A program made the position numbers and the translations under genes. From NCBI GenBank assembly GCA_963693365.1, contig CAVNZM010000016.1, positions 4,030,001 to 4,094,000 on the forward strand: a DNA stretch of 64,000 nt, written 5' to 3'. Below the pieces are notes generated by a model, which worked only from the letters and a program-made list of their open reading frames with translations, searched no databases and was not told where the DNA came from. This document shows, in pieces, positions 35,940 through 48,622 of this stretch; within the stretch, counting starts at the first letter, position 1, and each line of letters starts with the position of its first letter. This DNA comes from Amoebidium appalachense. Taxonomy: Eukaryota; Ichthyosporea.

Positions 35940-37640
35940 CAGCAGCCCACCTGTCTCAGACAGGGAGGCAGTGGGAGGAGTGGGAGGCAACCATGCGGGA
36001 GCAACTACAACTATACAGGTCCCAACTCCGAAGGAAACGGCAAAAACTCCTTTGGTTACGGGCAACAGCAGCAGCAGAAGCACGGTGCAAGCGTATGGTG
36101 GACGAACTCCGGCGAGCACTAAGCAGCATTTTAGACCGGGGGAGTGTGAACGTCTCGGCTACGTTAGTCAAGCACGTCACCCCAACGGGCACTGAGTACC
36201 TCACGGAGTGGGCTGACACGGAGCCCGTCATTCGTGAAACTTATCACCGGTGGACGGCCCGCAGGAACCCACACATCGAGGAGATGCTCGCCGACCCAAT
36301 GTGGGCCGACATCTATCGACCGATCCCCCCCGAAGACTCCCCATTAGGGTCTATAATGCACCCGGCCACCCACGACGAGCTCCAACAGATCGTCCAAAGC
36401 CGACAGGGGGGGAAGGCCCCCGGCCCAACGGAAATCCAGTACGAATACTTCCAACACCTGGGGCCAAAGGGGCTAGCATGGCTCCTACATATCATCAACG
36501 GATGTCTGGCCACGGGGACCACACCGAGGTCATGGCTGCACCACACCATCCATCCCCTACCGAAAGGGGAATGGGAAGGTGACTTCGACAAAACCCGACC
36601 GATAGCACTCTTGGAAACGGCACGGAAGCTGCTAGAATCGGTCATCAACCAGCGCCTACTCTCGATCTTCCGGCAGTACCCCACCCTCCTCCCGGGGGGG
36701 AATTTTGGGTTCGTGCCGGGCCCGGGTATCGACGGGGCGCTGGCTATCATCCGAGAGACGATAGAGGATGCCATAGACCACGACCAGGAACTATGGATCG
36801 TCCAACAGGACATTAAGAGGGCATATGACACGGTGTCTTGGCCCTCGGTGGAACTGGGGCTCACCCGCCTGGGCACAGACCCCCAGCTAATCACCCTCCT
36901 CCGGCACATGTGGCACAGTCGTACGGCCACGGTGTGCACAGACCAGGGGCACACTGAGTCTTTCCCTGTTGAAAACGGCCTGGCCCAAGGGGCTGTCCTC
37001 TCCCCCATTCTGTGGATTATATTCTACGATCCAGTTTTAACAGCCATCAAAAGGCGCGGCAAGGGGTACACTTTCCACCTACCCCCACAGACACAGCACC
37101 ACACACCGGCACAAACACCCCCGTGTGTGACGTCTGTAGCTTTCGCCGACGACACAACATGGTTTGGCCCCAACAAGGAGAGCATCCAGCAAACTCTCGA
37201 TTTATCTGCCCCCTTTTTTTATTACCATGACTTGGAACCACACCCAGACAAGTTTTCAGTCCTCGCCCGTGGTACCCCAACACGGGCAACAGTGGCCCCC
37301 ATGCAGTACCGCAAATCCCCGGGAGCACCACCCCTACCCATTCAGATCGAGCTCCCCGATGCAAACATCAGAGTGCTAGGGGTCAACATCACCCTCCAAC
37401 GACACACCCGGCCCAACGATGGGAAGGCCATGCAGCTGACATTACGGGCCACCACCATACTAGCCCGTAAAATGCTGGCACCCAGCCAAGTGATCTACGT
37501 AGCCAACAGTGTGGTGGCCCCGGCCATCCTCTTCCTCCTCAAAGGGTCAGTCATCAGCAACACCACCATGCAGGCAATCGACAGCAAGTGGAGAGACCTA
37601 CTCCGTCGGAAGTGTGGTTTCCACCGGAGCACCCCCGTCC
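35940..37640 (+). pseudogene. LINE ORF2 reverse transcriptase domain
   Basis: In the frame open from 31337 to 38308, the repeat gives way to a basic coiled linker (QLYRSQLRRKRQKLLWLR). The RT follows: QGGKAPGPTEIQYEYF, then DKTRPIALLETARKLLE, VQQDIKRAYDTVSW (first catalytic Asp), NGLAQGAVLSPILW, and the catalytic FADD box at 37142-37153 within SVAFADDTTWF. These are canonical non-LTR RT blocks in the right order. Near 37.63 kb the sense frame moves by one at a C-run, and the thumb/connection continues in another frame (LHHPTLGGLASIVESAAS). The RT core itself has no internal stop. Confidence 0.93.
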
Positions 37641-37911
37641 GGGCTGCTACACCATCCCACTCTAGGGGGACTGGCCAGCATCGTCGAATCAGCAGCCAGC
37701 ACCATGGTTACGGAGCTGTGTGCCCTGCTGGAAACACCAGGACCAGCAGGGGACGTGGTCCGGTACCGAGCCTGGCAGCAGCAACACGCGACAGGCCTAC
37801 CCTACCCACCCCTGCAAGCACCCCCAGCCAAACTTTACAGGCTAGGGGGAAAGCAGCTCCACAACTATTGGGCCCATATCACGGGGATCCTTCACGAGCG
37901 GCACCTGAGTC

Positions 37912-39650
37912 TTGGGGAAACCCCTCCCCAAAAAACACAAGCACCCCCCACCCCACCCCCCCCCCTCCCCCCAAGGAGAAGGAGGGGAAGCAGCAACAAC
38001 AACCAGCACCCCTATCAACACCGTTTTCCCGGACCACACCTTTGCGGCCCACATCGGCCCCCACACACACCCCCGTCAACTCTACACGGTGGAGGACACC
38101 ATGGTACGGCCGGGGGTGTTCCGGGCGTTCCCCGAACTGCCCCACCCCCCAGACCTACTACACCCGGGAGCTACACAGTGGTACAGGTCCATCATCAAGG
38201 GGGCCATCCCCATCGCAGACAAACTACGGCCAGCACCCAGACCACACACCCACCACACCATTGACCTCGTGCCAAACCACCCCGTCGGTGCATTCGTGGT
38301 GGAAATAGTCAAGAACGGGCAATACGAACTCAGCCAGGTGGTGGCCCACACCACCCACAACGGGGAGGCTTGGGTCAAAATAGCCCATCTACGGGACAAC
38401 ACAGAGGAGGAGGGGCTGAGATGGCACCGACCCACGTGGAACGACCCACATGGAACAGCCCATTTCCGCTTTTGCCCTGGTGACTGCAAATACGGCCACT
38501 CCCCATGGAACCTAGCCTACACCCCGGCCACCCTCTCCCCCAACCCCGGGTACGCAGACGGAGAGGGGGAAGGGTTAGACACGGAGCCAGAATCGGAGTC
38601 GACGGGGCCCAGCGACGACTCCGACGACTCAGAGGACTCTAACACCGACAGCACCAACAGCAAATACGAGCCCCCTGAGCCCCCAGCCGATAATCACACC
38701 CACAACAAGCAGTGTGTGGGGTGGACCCGTGCTGTGGAGGTGATACGGGCAGACCCCTACGTGGCCTTCAAGACCCGAATCACCACCCACATGGTAGTCC
38801 CGAAGTACCACAAGGACTTCATCAACACCGACAGTATCGACATCTACCAAGTCATCGCACTGAAGGATGGCTCCGATCCGGCCGAGCAGTGGAGGAAGAT
38901 ACACCATTTCCGGCGGCATCTTCCCCCCCACCAACAGGCATCACCCCAGATGCTCCACCTGCAAGCCAACGAGGAAGCCACACCCTTACCGGGGGACCTC
39001 CCCGGCCCACCCCCCCCCCAGCAGCCACCACCGGTAGGGTCACCACCAGGACACAAGTGCACGGCCCACCCGGCTGACCTGCCGAGCCCACCCACTCCCC
39101 GTAGGCTCACCTACACCGACTTGGTGCCCCAGGCCACCTATGACGAGTGGCAGCAGCAAATCACCCTGATCCCCCCAGACCAACCGATCACCGTTTATAC
39201 GGACGGCAGCCTCATCCACCCGGGCAGGAGGATAGCCCAGGCCGGAGCCGGGGCGGCACTGGATACCCCGGACCGGAAAGCACCTCCAGTGACGGCCAAG
39301 ACCAGGCTCCATACGGCCCTATCATCCACCCAAGCCGAACTCACAGGGGTACTACTAGCCCTCCTGCTCACCCCCACCACCACCCCCATCCACATCAAGC
39401 TCGATAACCTCGGAGTAGTCGACCGATGGACGGCAAATATAGACCCCACCACACCCCCTTGACGCAAGCTAAAGTTCCCCCACATAGTGGAATGGGCTCA
39501 CGTACGAGACCAACTCTCTCTCCGGCAACCAGGCTCTGTACAGGTATCGTGGGTGAAGGGGCACCAATCCAACACCAAACGGTACGGTCAACGGAATAAC
39601 GAGGCAGACAAGGCAGCCAATGCAGGAAGAGTCCTCCCCCTCCCCCCCCC
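37912..39650 (+). pseudogene. LINE ORF2 connection and RNase H domain, broken by an in-frame TGA
   Basis: After a second shift in the C-run at 37930-37985, this frame holds an acidic spacer (DDSDDSEDSNTDS) and an RNase H fold. Asp is in VYTDGSL (codon 39202-39204), Glu in STQAELTGVLLAL, Asp in IKLDNLGVVDRW, and a later VSWVKGHQSN and NNEADKAA. Between the third and fourth blocks is a TGA at 39460-39462 in the same frame. The context CCT TGA CGC would fit a C-to-T change in a CGA codon. RNase H is found in I, Tad, LOA and related LINE clades. Confidence 0.85.
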
Positions 39651-39743
39651 CCCTACCTCCGGCCCCGGGGGGGGGGGGGGAAATACTTCCTACGACTACA
39701 AGGCCACCGTATCCCCGGCAACATTCCCGGTACACTGAACCGG

Positions 39744-40667
39744 TTGAACAAGGACTTCCTCACCGACATGGCCGGCAAGACCAAGGCTATGTCCATACTA
39801 GCCGACCCCAGACTGCTCCCAGCCGAACGGAACCCCCTCAAGCTCAACAAGGGGCCCACACAGGCAACCATCGGGGCAGTCAGAGGAAACACTCGTAGCC
39901 TGTCCCTGGCCATGGGCACCCTGCCTACCATGGCACGGCTACACCGAGATCACCCCACCGTCGTTACACAGCCCACATGATGCCCCCGGTGCAGCCAGCA
40001 CCCTGAGACCACCACCCACCTCTGGGCCTGCCCGGCCCATGCCGGGGAAGTCCCCACCCTGACCACCGCCATCACAGCCTGCATCCACAACGTCCTGCAC
40101 ACTCGTCATCCAAACACCCCCACGGCACAGCACCACCATACGGCAGCCACGGTGGTAGACCAATGTGCATGGATAAACTGGATAGGAGGCAACGGTGACC
40201 CACCTGACCCCGAAGACACCAAGTGGGTCGAACGGGGATTCTGCCCACGATCGGCGGGCCCACTACTTGCAGCCACCGGCACCACCAAGACCACCACCCG
40301 GGCCATCTTAGGAAAAATCACAGTAGAGTTGCAATCCTTTTTCTTTGCAAAAATTTGGCACCCACGGAACACAACACTCCCCCCCACCCACCCTAAAATG
40401 CAAAAACACCACCATATACCCACCACCCGTAGAAAGAAAAGTATGGCTCTCCAAAAACCCAAAAAACCAACAAATACACCCCCCACACACACCCGGCCGG
40501 CCTGTTCTGAATGCCGGAACACCCACAGACCCGGTGTGCCCTGTAAAACCCACCTTTTAGTCCACAAATACATCGCCACAACATACGTACACCAACACAT
40601 AATGTTAGGCAGCAACCCCCCACCACCACCACCACCACACCCCATCATCCACCCATACCCACCGTAA
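39744..40667 (+). pseudogene. LINE ORF2 C-terminal zinc-knuckle region
   Basis: The frame moves again at the G-run near 39665-39680. It then reads NRLNKDFLTDMAGK, a TGA at 39978-39980, and immediately CPRCSQHPETTTHLWACP, the CCHC motif common at the C-terminus of LINE ORF2. It ends TAA at 40665-40667 after a Lys/Pro/His-rich tail with another Cys pair (ACSECRNTHRPGVPC). The second TGA lies in ACA TGA TGC, again one C-to-T step from a CGA codon. Confidence 0.8.
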
Positions 40668-40994
40668 ATATTATACACAACACCTAGGACTTCCCAATAC
40701 TGTAGATCGACCAATGAGAGCCCTCGGTTAACGTTTATTGCTAGGTTTTTGAATGGAGGGGAGGACTGGAGCCTCCTGCCGGCGTGGCTGGGGTAGTAGC
40801 CCTGGGCAAAGTGTGTACTTATAGTTAGGTTGTGAAGGATGGTTTAGCTTAGCTGAACTCATAGATAGCACCTTAACTAGTGTACTGTCGGTGCTGTGTG
40901 GTAGACGGTAGTTTCCCTAGAGGGCCTGAAAAGGCCTCCGGGAACAAAACGTGATAAAATAAAAAAATAAAAAAAAATAAAATAAAAAAAAAAA
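40668..40994 (+). other. LINE 3' UTR and A-rich tail
   Basis: A 327-bp non-coding tail ending in a degenerate A-rich tract (AAAATAAAAAAATAAAA type, about 40955-40994) that abuts the target-site duplication. The tail orientation agrees with the plus-strand ORFs. Confidence 0.85.
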
Positions 40995-41008
40995 TGCCGG
41001 AGGTGGGC
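40995..41008. repeat. Right target-site duplication of the 13-kb LINE
   Basis: TGCCGGAGGTGGGC directly after the A-rich tail. A perfect copy sits at 27992-28005. Confidence 0.92.
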
Positions 41009-41444
41009 CACATTCGACGGCCTACTGCGTTTTCCAGCACAGCCAATCAAATGCAGCCAGTGACATATGTACATGCTAGGCAACAATGAGTGCCATCGTA
41101 GTACCTGACACCCCTATTACATATTATCCCCACTGTAAAAATGCGGGGCCCCACCGGTGGGGGCCCACACTTTCAAAGGGGCGCCCCTCGGAAACTCACA
41201 TACTATATACCCCACTCTGCGCCTTTAAAAAAGCTTGAATGTGTGTCGGATTGAGGCCTACATGGGCTTTTTTATGCTCTATAGTCATGTTTTGGTAACT
41301 TTTTCTGATAACAAAAAACTAGTACTTTTGGTGGCCCACACTCAAGGCGGGTGGGGGCCCACATGTGAAAGCGGATGATTAGATTGGCTCGCGTCGCACC
41401 ATCATTCAGTCGAGGATCGATCTGGCGCACCCAAATTTTTCAAA

Positions 41445-41492
41445 ATGGCCGCGGCCGCGGCGGCAGCGCCGCCGACAGGATCGTATCACCAA
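41445..41492 (+). other. Possible first coding exon (MAAAAAAAPPTGSYHQ) of an unidentified plus-strand gene
   Basis: CpG-rich ATGGCCGCGGCC in good start context (AAAATGG) gives 16 codons and is followed by a consensus-like donor (CAA|GTATACG). The downstream sequence is only (GT)n to about 42.75 kb, and I could not find a convincing second exon. It may be the start of a gene whose other exons I cannot recognise, or a chance ORF inside TE debris. Confidence 0.25.
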
Positions 41493-41516
41493 GTATACGT
41501 AGGGCTAGTTTGTTTG

Positions 41517-42740
<1,224 letters not shown>

Positions 42741-42833
42741 GTGTGACCAGGTTTGAACAGATGGTGTGTGAGGGGGTGGGGGTAATCCGAAGGCCTAGGT
42801 TGGGGAGGGGGGGCGGGAGTATGTTTGTGAAGG

Positions 42834-42864
<31 letters not shown>

Positions 42865-43065
42865 AGAGGGGGGGATGTTTATGAAGGATTTGGGGGGGGG
42901 GGGGGGGGGGGGGGAGGGGGGGGAGGGGGAGGGAGCGAGGTCATGCAAACGGGACACAAGTTGCAGGCAATGCCTTTTCAATGATGGTGTGGTGCATGTA
43001 TTACAAGTTAACTCAACTCGGCAGTACTTTTCATGTAAATTTCAAGATGCTTCTAATTGTTAATG

Positions 43066-43195
43066 ACATTGTACTGAAATATCGAAGAGATATGTTACAT
43101 GATACGTGTAAACAAAGACATATAACAGACATTGTACAGAAATATCGCCATGGCAGAGATATGTTACATGATACACGGAAAGAAAATCACAAGAA
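43066..43195. repeat. Two-copy ~63-bp tandem repeat
   Basis: The block GACATTGTACTGAAATATCG...AGATATGTTACATGATAC at 43066-43128 is repeated at 43129-43195 with a 6-bp insertion and a few changes. Confidence 0.75.
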
Positions 43196-43360
43196 TCCGA
43201 CACTACTAGTTGTTTGTTTCCTCTGTACACATTGGCCGCGATATACACCCAACCCCCACAAAAACGACAAAAAGCAAAAAGAAAAGAAAAATAAAAAGGG
43301 GGGGGGGGGGGGGGGGAAGAAAAAAAAGAAGAAGAAACGGCTGTGTTCGAACTTGCCAAC

Positions 43361-44580
43361 TTGGAGAAAGTGTAAAGTTTACATTTTTGGTTGTGACGTC
43401 ACAACAGGGGTGTTTTACCGGCATATAAATATTTTTCTTTTGACTGGATTTATTCGACGGAAAGATATGCAAGTATGCACGGCATACTGAGAAGACAATA
43501 AAAACTTCACGAGTTATCCAGTAACAAGTGCATACTGAGATACCTGAACACTGTGTGAAAATCATATAAATACTCAATGTGACGACCAACAGAATTCAAC
43601 AAAAAGTCTAAAGTGTTCACATTGCCAGCTAGTGTAGCAGATACCCGGAGGGAAAGAGGTAAAACGCGACATAAAAATTCACACCTATCAACATGCTTGC
43701 GATTAAAAAGGTCAGCACAAAAGTGGCACCAGCGGCGATGAAAACAAGAATTACAGCGCCACTGCACAACTTCCCAGGCAATATCAACATCAGAGCACCA
43801 CACAGACTTATCTACTAGGGTGGTATCCATACGTACAGCAGGAGAAATGTATCCTGCCAAAGCTCCCAAAAAGCGATAATGATCAGTAAGGTGTTGCCTA
43901 AGGAACATAACACATGCCGACTGAGTTTTACCTTTGATTTCTCTATCAGAACGAGAAAGAAACTTATACTGCGTATGGTAATAACGCGAAAAGGCAGAAA
44001 AAACAGGAAGAGAAAAGAAAGAGGGAGTGAGATAGCGAGAGGAAGAATCAGGTGGAAAGAGGGTAGGCTGAGGACATTCAGAAGTAGCGCTGGTGAATCG
44101 GGGGGGAAGAGGGATGGAGGGAGGGGGGGGAAAGAAAGCATAAAGAGGGTGACCATCAGGTAGCCTAACTAAATGAAAACAAAAACGAAGAGACAATTCC
44201 TCTATACGACAAACAGCAGACGACAATCCAAACATACTGATTAAGGGAGGCACAAACCGAGTACGAAACAAAGTGCGTAGCGCAGTACCCTGAAAATCGT
44301 CGAACTCGTTCAGCGCCATTGCCGCCTCGCGAGGTGGGGCGCAGGCCAATAGCGGAAGTCCATATTCGAAAGTCGGCCGTAAAAAAGTTTTATAGTAGAG
44401 AAGAAGGTTCGCAGGATATATTGCTAAAGAAAGATTTTTCATGAAATTTCCCGAACGGGGGCTGCACGTGCGTGTAGAAGGTTAAAAAAGACAGGACTCT
44501 CAGAGTCCAGGCGGACTCTCATAGTCCGCTGGGAGGACCATACGAACCGACCCAAAATGTAAACTTTACATTTTCTCCAA
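43361..44580. repeat. 27-bp inverted repeats bracketing the family B LINE fragment
   Basis: TTGGAGAAAGTGTAAAGTTT begins the left copy at 43361 and its near-perfect reverse complement ends at 44580 (27 bp, one mismatch). The repeat arms enclose the 43.5-kb LINE remnant exactly. They could be termini of a non-autonomous DNA element carrying LINE sequence, or LINE-derived palindromic pieces. Confidence 0.5.
43400..44442 (-). pseudogene. LINE (family B) C-terminal part of ORF2 with 3' UTR
   Basis: The minus ORF ending at 43507 begins with the non-LTR RT thumb/connection motif (YYKTFLRPTFEYGLPLLAC) and continues for 311 codons. It ends in a Cys/His cluster (WRCNSCFHRRWCHFC) and the tail SMHLLLDNS shared with the 26.4-kb copy. 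The 3' UTR has AATAAA at 43449-43454. The polymerase core is absent, so this is a 5'-truncated or dissected copy. Its sequence is unlike the 28-41 kb element, so it is a different family. Confidence 0.8.
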
Positions 44581-44899
44581 TTGTCTGTTTCCCAGGCATG
44601 TACGACTATACATAGTGTTTGTACATCTAGTAGGCTCTGCATGCACGGTCACTATCTTAATTATACTGACCTCTCTCTCTCTCTCTCTCTCTCCCCCCCC
44701 CCCCCCCCCCCCACTCACACACCTCCCCAGGCCCCATGGTTAAAGAAGCAAAAACATTAATGGCAAAATTCTTGAACAACTCGTAGGACAAAAAAGGATC
44801 ATATAAAAAGTTTGATGTGGAAACAACTTCACGTGCATTGTACAGGGTCAAGTACTGATAAACCTAGTTTAGGCGGTACATGTATGTGTGCACGGTCCG

Positions 44900-45500
<601 letters not shown>

Positions 45501-45797
45501 ACAGTGTACGTAGATATAAACCCGGAACAAATTATCAAATAGAGTAAAAACTCGTGAGCAAACAAAACAGCACTACTGACCCCGTACGTTTGTGGAATAC
45601 AACAGCCACAGTGCGTGCATGCCAAGCCTTTTATGCAGGCTGTTTACAAAATCCTAAAAAGGTTGCAAGTAAAAGTGTTGCACGACCAATGGCCTGTGCC
45701 CTCACTAAGAACAAGTGTTCTCCGTGGCCTGGCAGCTCGCCACTGCTGCTGCTACCGTAAAGGCACCTAGGCCTAAGTAGATGCAGTTATATATACC

Positions 45798-46169
45798 TTA
45801 CAAATGTGGTTCCTGCACATTCAGGCTGTTTTCCTCACGTGTTCGTTTGTATATTACAAACAATAATAGCCTATGTGTAGCTCGGATCTGGTCGACGTTG
45901 AACACTTTACATGACTTTCTGCAGCTTTGAGTGGTCAGGTTCTTTACTGGTAGCCGTTTATGGCTATAAACAAAAGTGTGCAAAACGTTATACATAGCGT
46001 GCATGGCGTTGCAGTGTATGCAACGCTCATGTTCTGAATCTAAACACAGACGTGACATGAAAGAGTCTATTTTGATCATATGAAAAGAGCGTCCCTTTTT
46101 TTCTAGCAAAGCAGAACAACAAGAAAAACAGCTGCGCCGCTGAAAACCGAGCCAAAGCTGCATTATCAT
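45798..46169 (-). other. Unidentified 123-codon ORF within TE debris
   Basis: Compositionally ordinary ORF, with Cys clusters (SCFSCCS, ERCIHCNAMH, SCRKSC) and many basic residues. It lies between a GC palindrome and (GT)n inside the region flanked by the 15-bp direct repeat. It could be a piece of a TE protein, but I recognise no domain. Confidence 0.25.
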
Positions 46170-46356
46170 GTATATTCATCACTGTACATACAAAATTTAC
46201 CCCCTTCTTTCTCCCACGAGCAGAAAAACCTCTTGAGCGAACCCCCTTTTTTCAGGGGTGTGGGCCCCCGCCGGTGGGGGCCCGCACTAATTACCGGCGG
46301 AAATCGATCTGATCGTGGGGGCCCCCACCGGTGAGGGCCCAAACCTATTACATATT

Positions 46357-47137
46357 ATGGGTAAGCAGAGGCTAGCATCGGTAGCTCCGAAAGAAAGTTA
46401 AGGCACCGGATCACAATATCATACTGTGCAGCATTAATAAGGTGATCTAGGATAGTCATCTTAAAACGGATATATTGAGGAAGAGAGGAAGAAAAGAGAA
46501 TAAAACCGACAATAACCTCCGGTTCTAATACATTAGCTAACAGGTTGCATTAATTGATAGATATGCAGCCGCGAGTAAACCGCCCCCCACACATATTACA
46601 CATACGAGCAGGAGACACCAGAAACCGATTACACCGCCAAGCCATAATAATCATCTTTGCGTTTTTACACCACACCACATTACGAATAAACGAATCTATG
46701 TATGAACGAGACTCTCTAACCGTATCCGCCATATGCATATAGGCTACTAGTAGTTGGTGTTTTTGCGGTCCTAACACCGGAAGGGACTCAACACGTAGAG
46801 TAAAAAGATATCTATCAGAAATAGACTTGAAACTATTCATATTCACACTATGATCTAGCCGTACCTCCGGTGGGGTCGCCAGCCATTCCACATAACGCTC
46901 GGCAATGGGCAGAGACGATGGACGCTGCTTAACTATCACGAGTGGACCAGTGTGAACAGCCAGGTCCAGGTCCAGATGGGTTTTCGAAATCGCAGCCTGG
47001 ATTCCAGCCTGCGGCAGTCCAGATGCCCCTTTTTGCGGTTGGCGGTGGAAAATCCAGACCGCCGGCTGGCTGCATCCGGATGTCCCGGCCGCGGCCCCTA
47101 ATAACCTATTGAACATATTTTTTGAAAGAGAATTCAA
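46357..47137 (-). pseudogene. Third LINE remnant, diverged relative of family B C-terminus
   Basis: The minus-strand frame 46550-47137 aligns by eye with the C-terminal region of the 43.5-kb copy: SDRYLF against SDREIK, then VVWCKNAK, AWRCN and MCNMCGGRFTRG against SVWCSDVD, QWRCN and WCHFCADLFNRK. A TAA at 46550-46552 interrupts it, yet the same frame continues to 46357 with CNLLANVLEPEV and LDHLINAAQYD, matching CEFLCRVL and LDFLLNSVGRH. It is therefore a decayed copy, clearly older than the other two. Confidence 0.7.
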
Positions 47138-48516
47138 GCTAAAATATATTAAAAACAGAGAATTTCTTTGGGGGGAAAAAGGGTTCCTAGCATCCTCTCC
47201 TACATGTCGATGCCACTATTTCCAACTTCAAATTCGGCGGCTCTTTTCCTTTCAAAGTACTATTATACAAACGCTTAGTCTATTTTGCGCTGACCACAAA
47301 AAGTTGCAGAAGCTGCACAAAAATTATGAAACATTATCGAAATATCGCAATAATGATCTTTCGTTAATCATATTGCTTTAACGAAAACTTTTAGCCAATC
47401 AAGTAACTTTAAAAAGCAGCCTCCGGATTAAAAAAAGGCCTCTCAATTTTTCGGACCGGAGGCTGCGTTTTTGGTCACCCTAGATGATTTCCGGACTTCC
47501 TGGCCTAATCACACACGTCGTTGATTTGCTACGTGGAATTTGACCCCGTTACGTCACTCCAATCCGAACCCGGACCTGGCTGTTCACACTGGTCCAGTAC
47601 GTTGTCATTATCATGAAACTCTAAATAGCTGCTGATATCTCTCAGTAGCAACCTCTTCTGCTTCCACATTTTCAACCATCAACCCTGTAATGCAGTTTGA
47701 ACTTGCCTCCCTAGTCTTTGACGTGTCCGGGGGTTCAACATGCACATGAAATGAACGGGTTCTAGGGATCCAATTTGAATGTATGGGGATTGCTTTGTCG
47801 CGGTAGTTCACTTTCGTCACTTTGCAGACAGCCACATCACATCTCTTAGTGCACTGTGAAACCTCTTTGCTGATCTTCGAGGGTGAAGGTCGTTTCCACT
47901 AACTTATTGACAAGAGGCCTCGGACGGCCTTCGGCTACTCGTATGCTCGCGCTCTTGCATATGACAATTCATGCTACACTTAATGTCGTCTCCTCCCCCT
48001 TCCCCGCCCCCACGGTGACACACACACACACACGCACACACACACACACTCGTATACACTCGTATTCACACAAATGCGCACGAACGCACGTGTAAACTCC
48101 TTTCTTGTCTTGTCTGGTGTTCACCCTGCAGCCTACATGGGCACAAGAGCTACTTGGGAGACGAGGGAGGGGGGGGGGGGGGGGGGGGGAGGGGGGGGGG
48201 GGGAGGGGGGGGGGGGGGCAGCAGCCAGCGAAGGGTTCCGCCCCAACCCTTTTTTAGGGGCTCAACAAGGGCCTAAAGTTTACGTAGAACAAGGCGAGGG
48301 GAGGTCTTCCTATTCGTCACAGTGATATCATATGGGGTTTACGCTGTTTACTCGAGGCAAAGAGAGGCCAGTCTCAGGTATGGGGTTTTGCTCGGAATAT
48401 CCCCTCAGCGGTATATCATGATCAAGTACATAGATGTCGGGTGTTGATATATATCAGGGTTTTCTTACTCTACGAAGCACCATAAAGACTAAGAAAATCA
48501 ATTAGTTGGGTTCCCC

Positions 48517-48548
<32 letters not shown>

Positions 48549-48578
48549 CGGGCTCCCCCGGGACACTCGGTATCAGCT

Positions 48579-48622
<44 letters not shown>

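Larger units (their letters stand above)
28006..40994 (+). mobile_element. Near-complete non-LTR retrotransposon (LINE) with a satellite inside ORF2, decayed
   Basis: The ends are set by a perfect 14-bp direct repeat TGCCGGAGGTGGGC at 27992-28005 and 40995-41008, and by an A-rich tail (about 40955-40994) just before the right copy. These are the marks of target-primed reverse transcription. The order is a ~720-bp 5' UTR, Gag-like ORF1 with CCHC knuckles, then ORF2 with the start of an endonuclease domain, a 4.6-kb Pro/Gln/Ala-coding minisatellite, RT with FADD, RNase H and a terminal CCHC. There are no LTRs. The frame shifts at homopolymers (near 29.73, 30.19, 31.06, 37.63, 37.96 and 39.66 kb) and two in-frame TGA codons (39460, 39978) break it, so this copy is probably dead unless some shifts are assembly errors. 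RNase H plus CCHC points to the I/Tad/LOA side of the LINE tree (inference). Confidence 0.92.

Noticed and set aside
28006-40994. LTR retrotransposon or retrovirus-like element
   Set aside because: No terminal repeats, no protease or integrase; the A-rich tail, target-primed-type duplication and RT block order are those of non-LTR elements.
47611-47835. Transposase C-terminal Cys cluster on the minus strand
   Set aside because: Short, no ATG start, and the Cys spacing does not fit a known piggyBac or hAT domain well enough.
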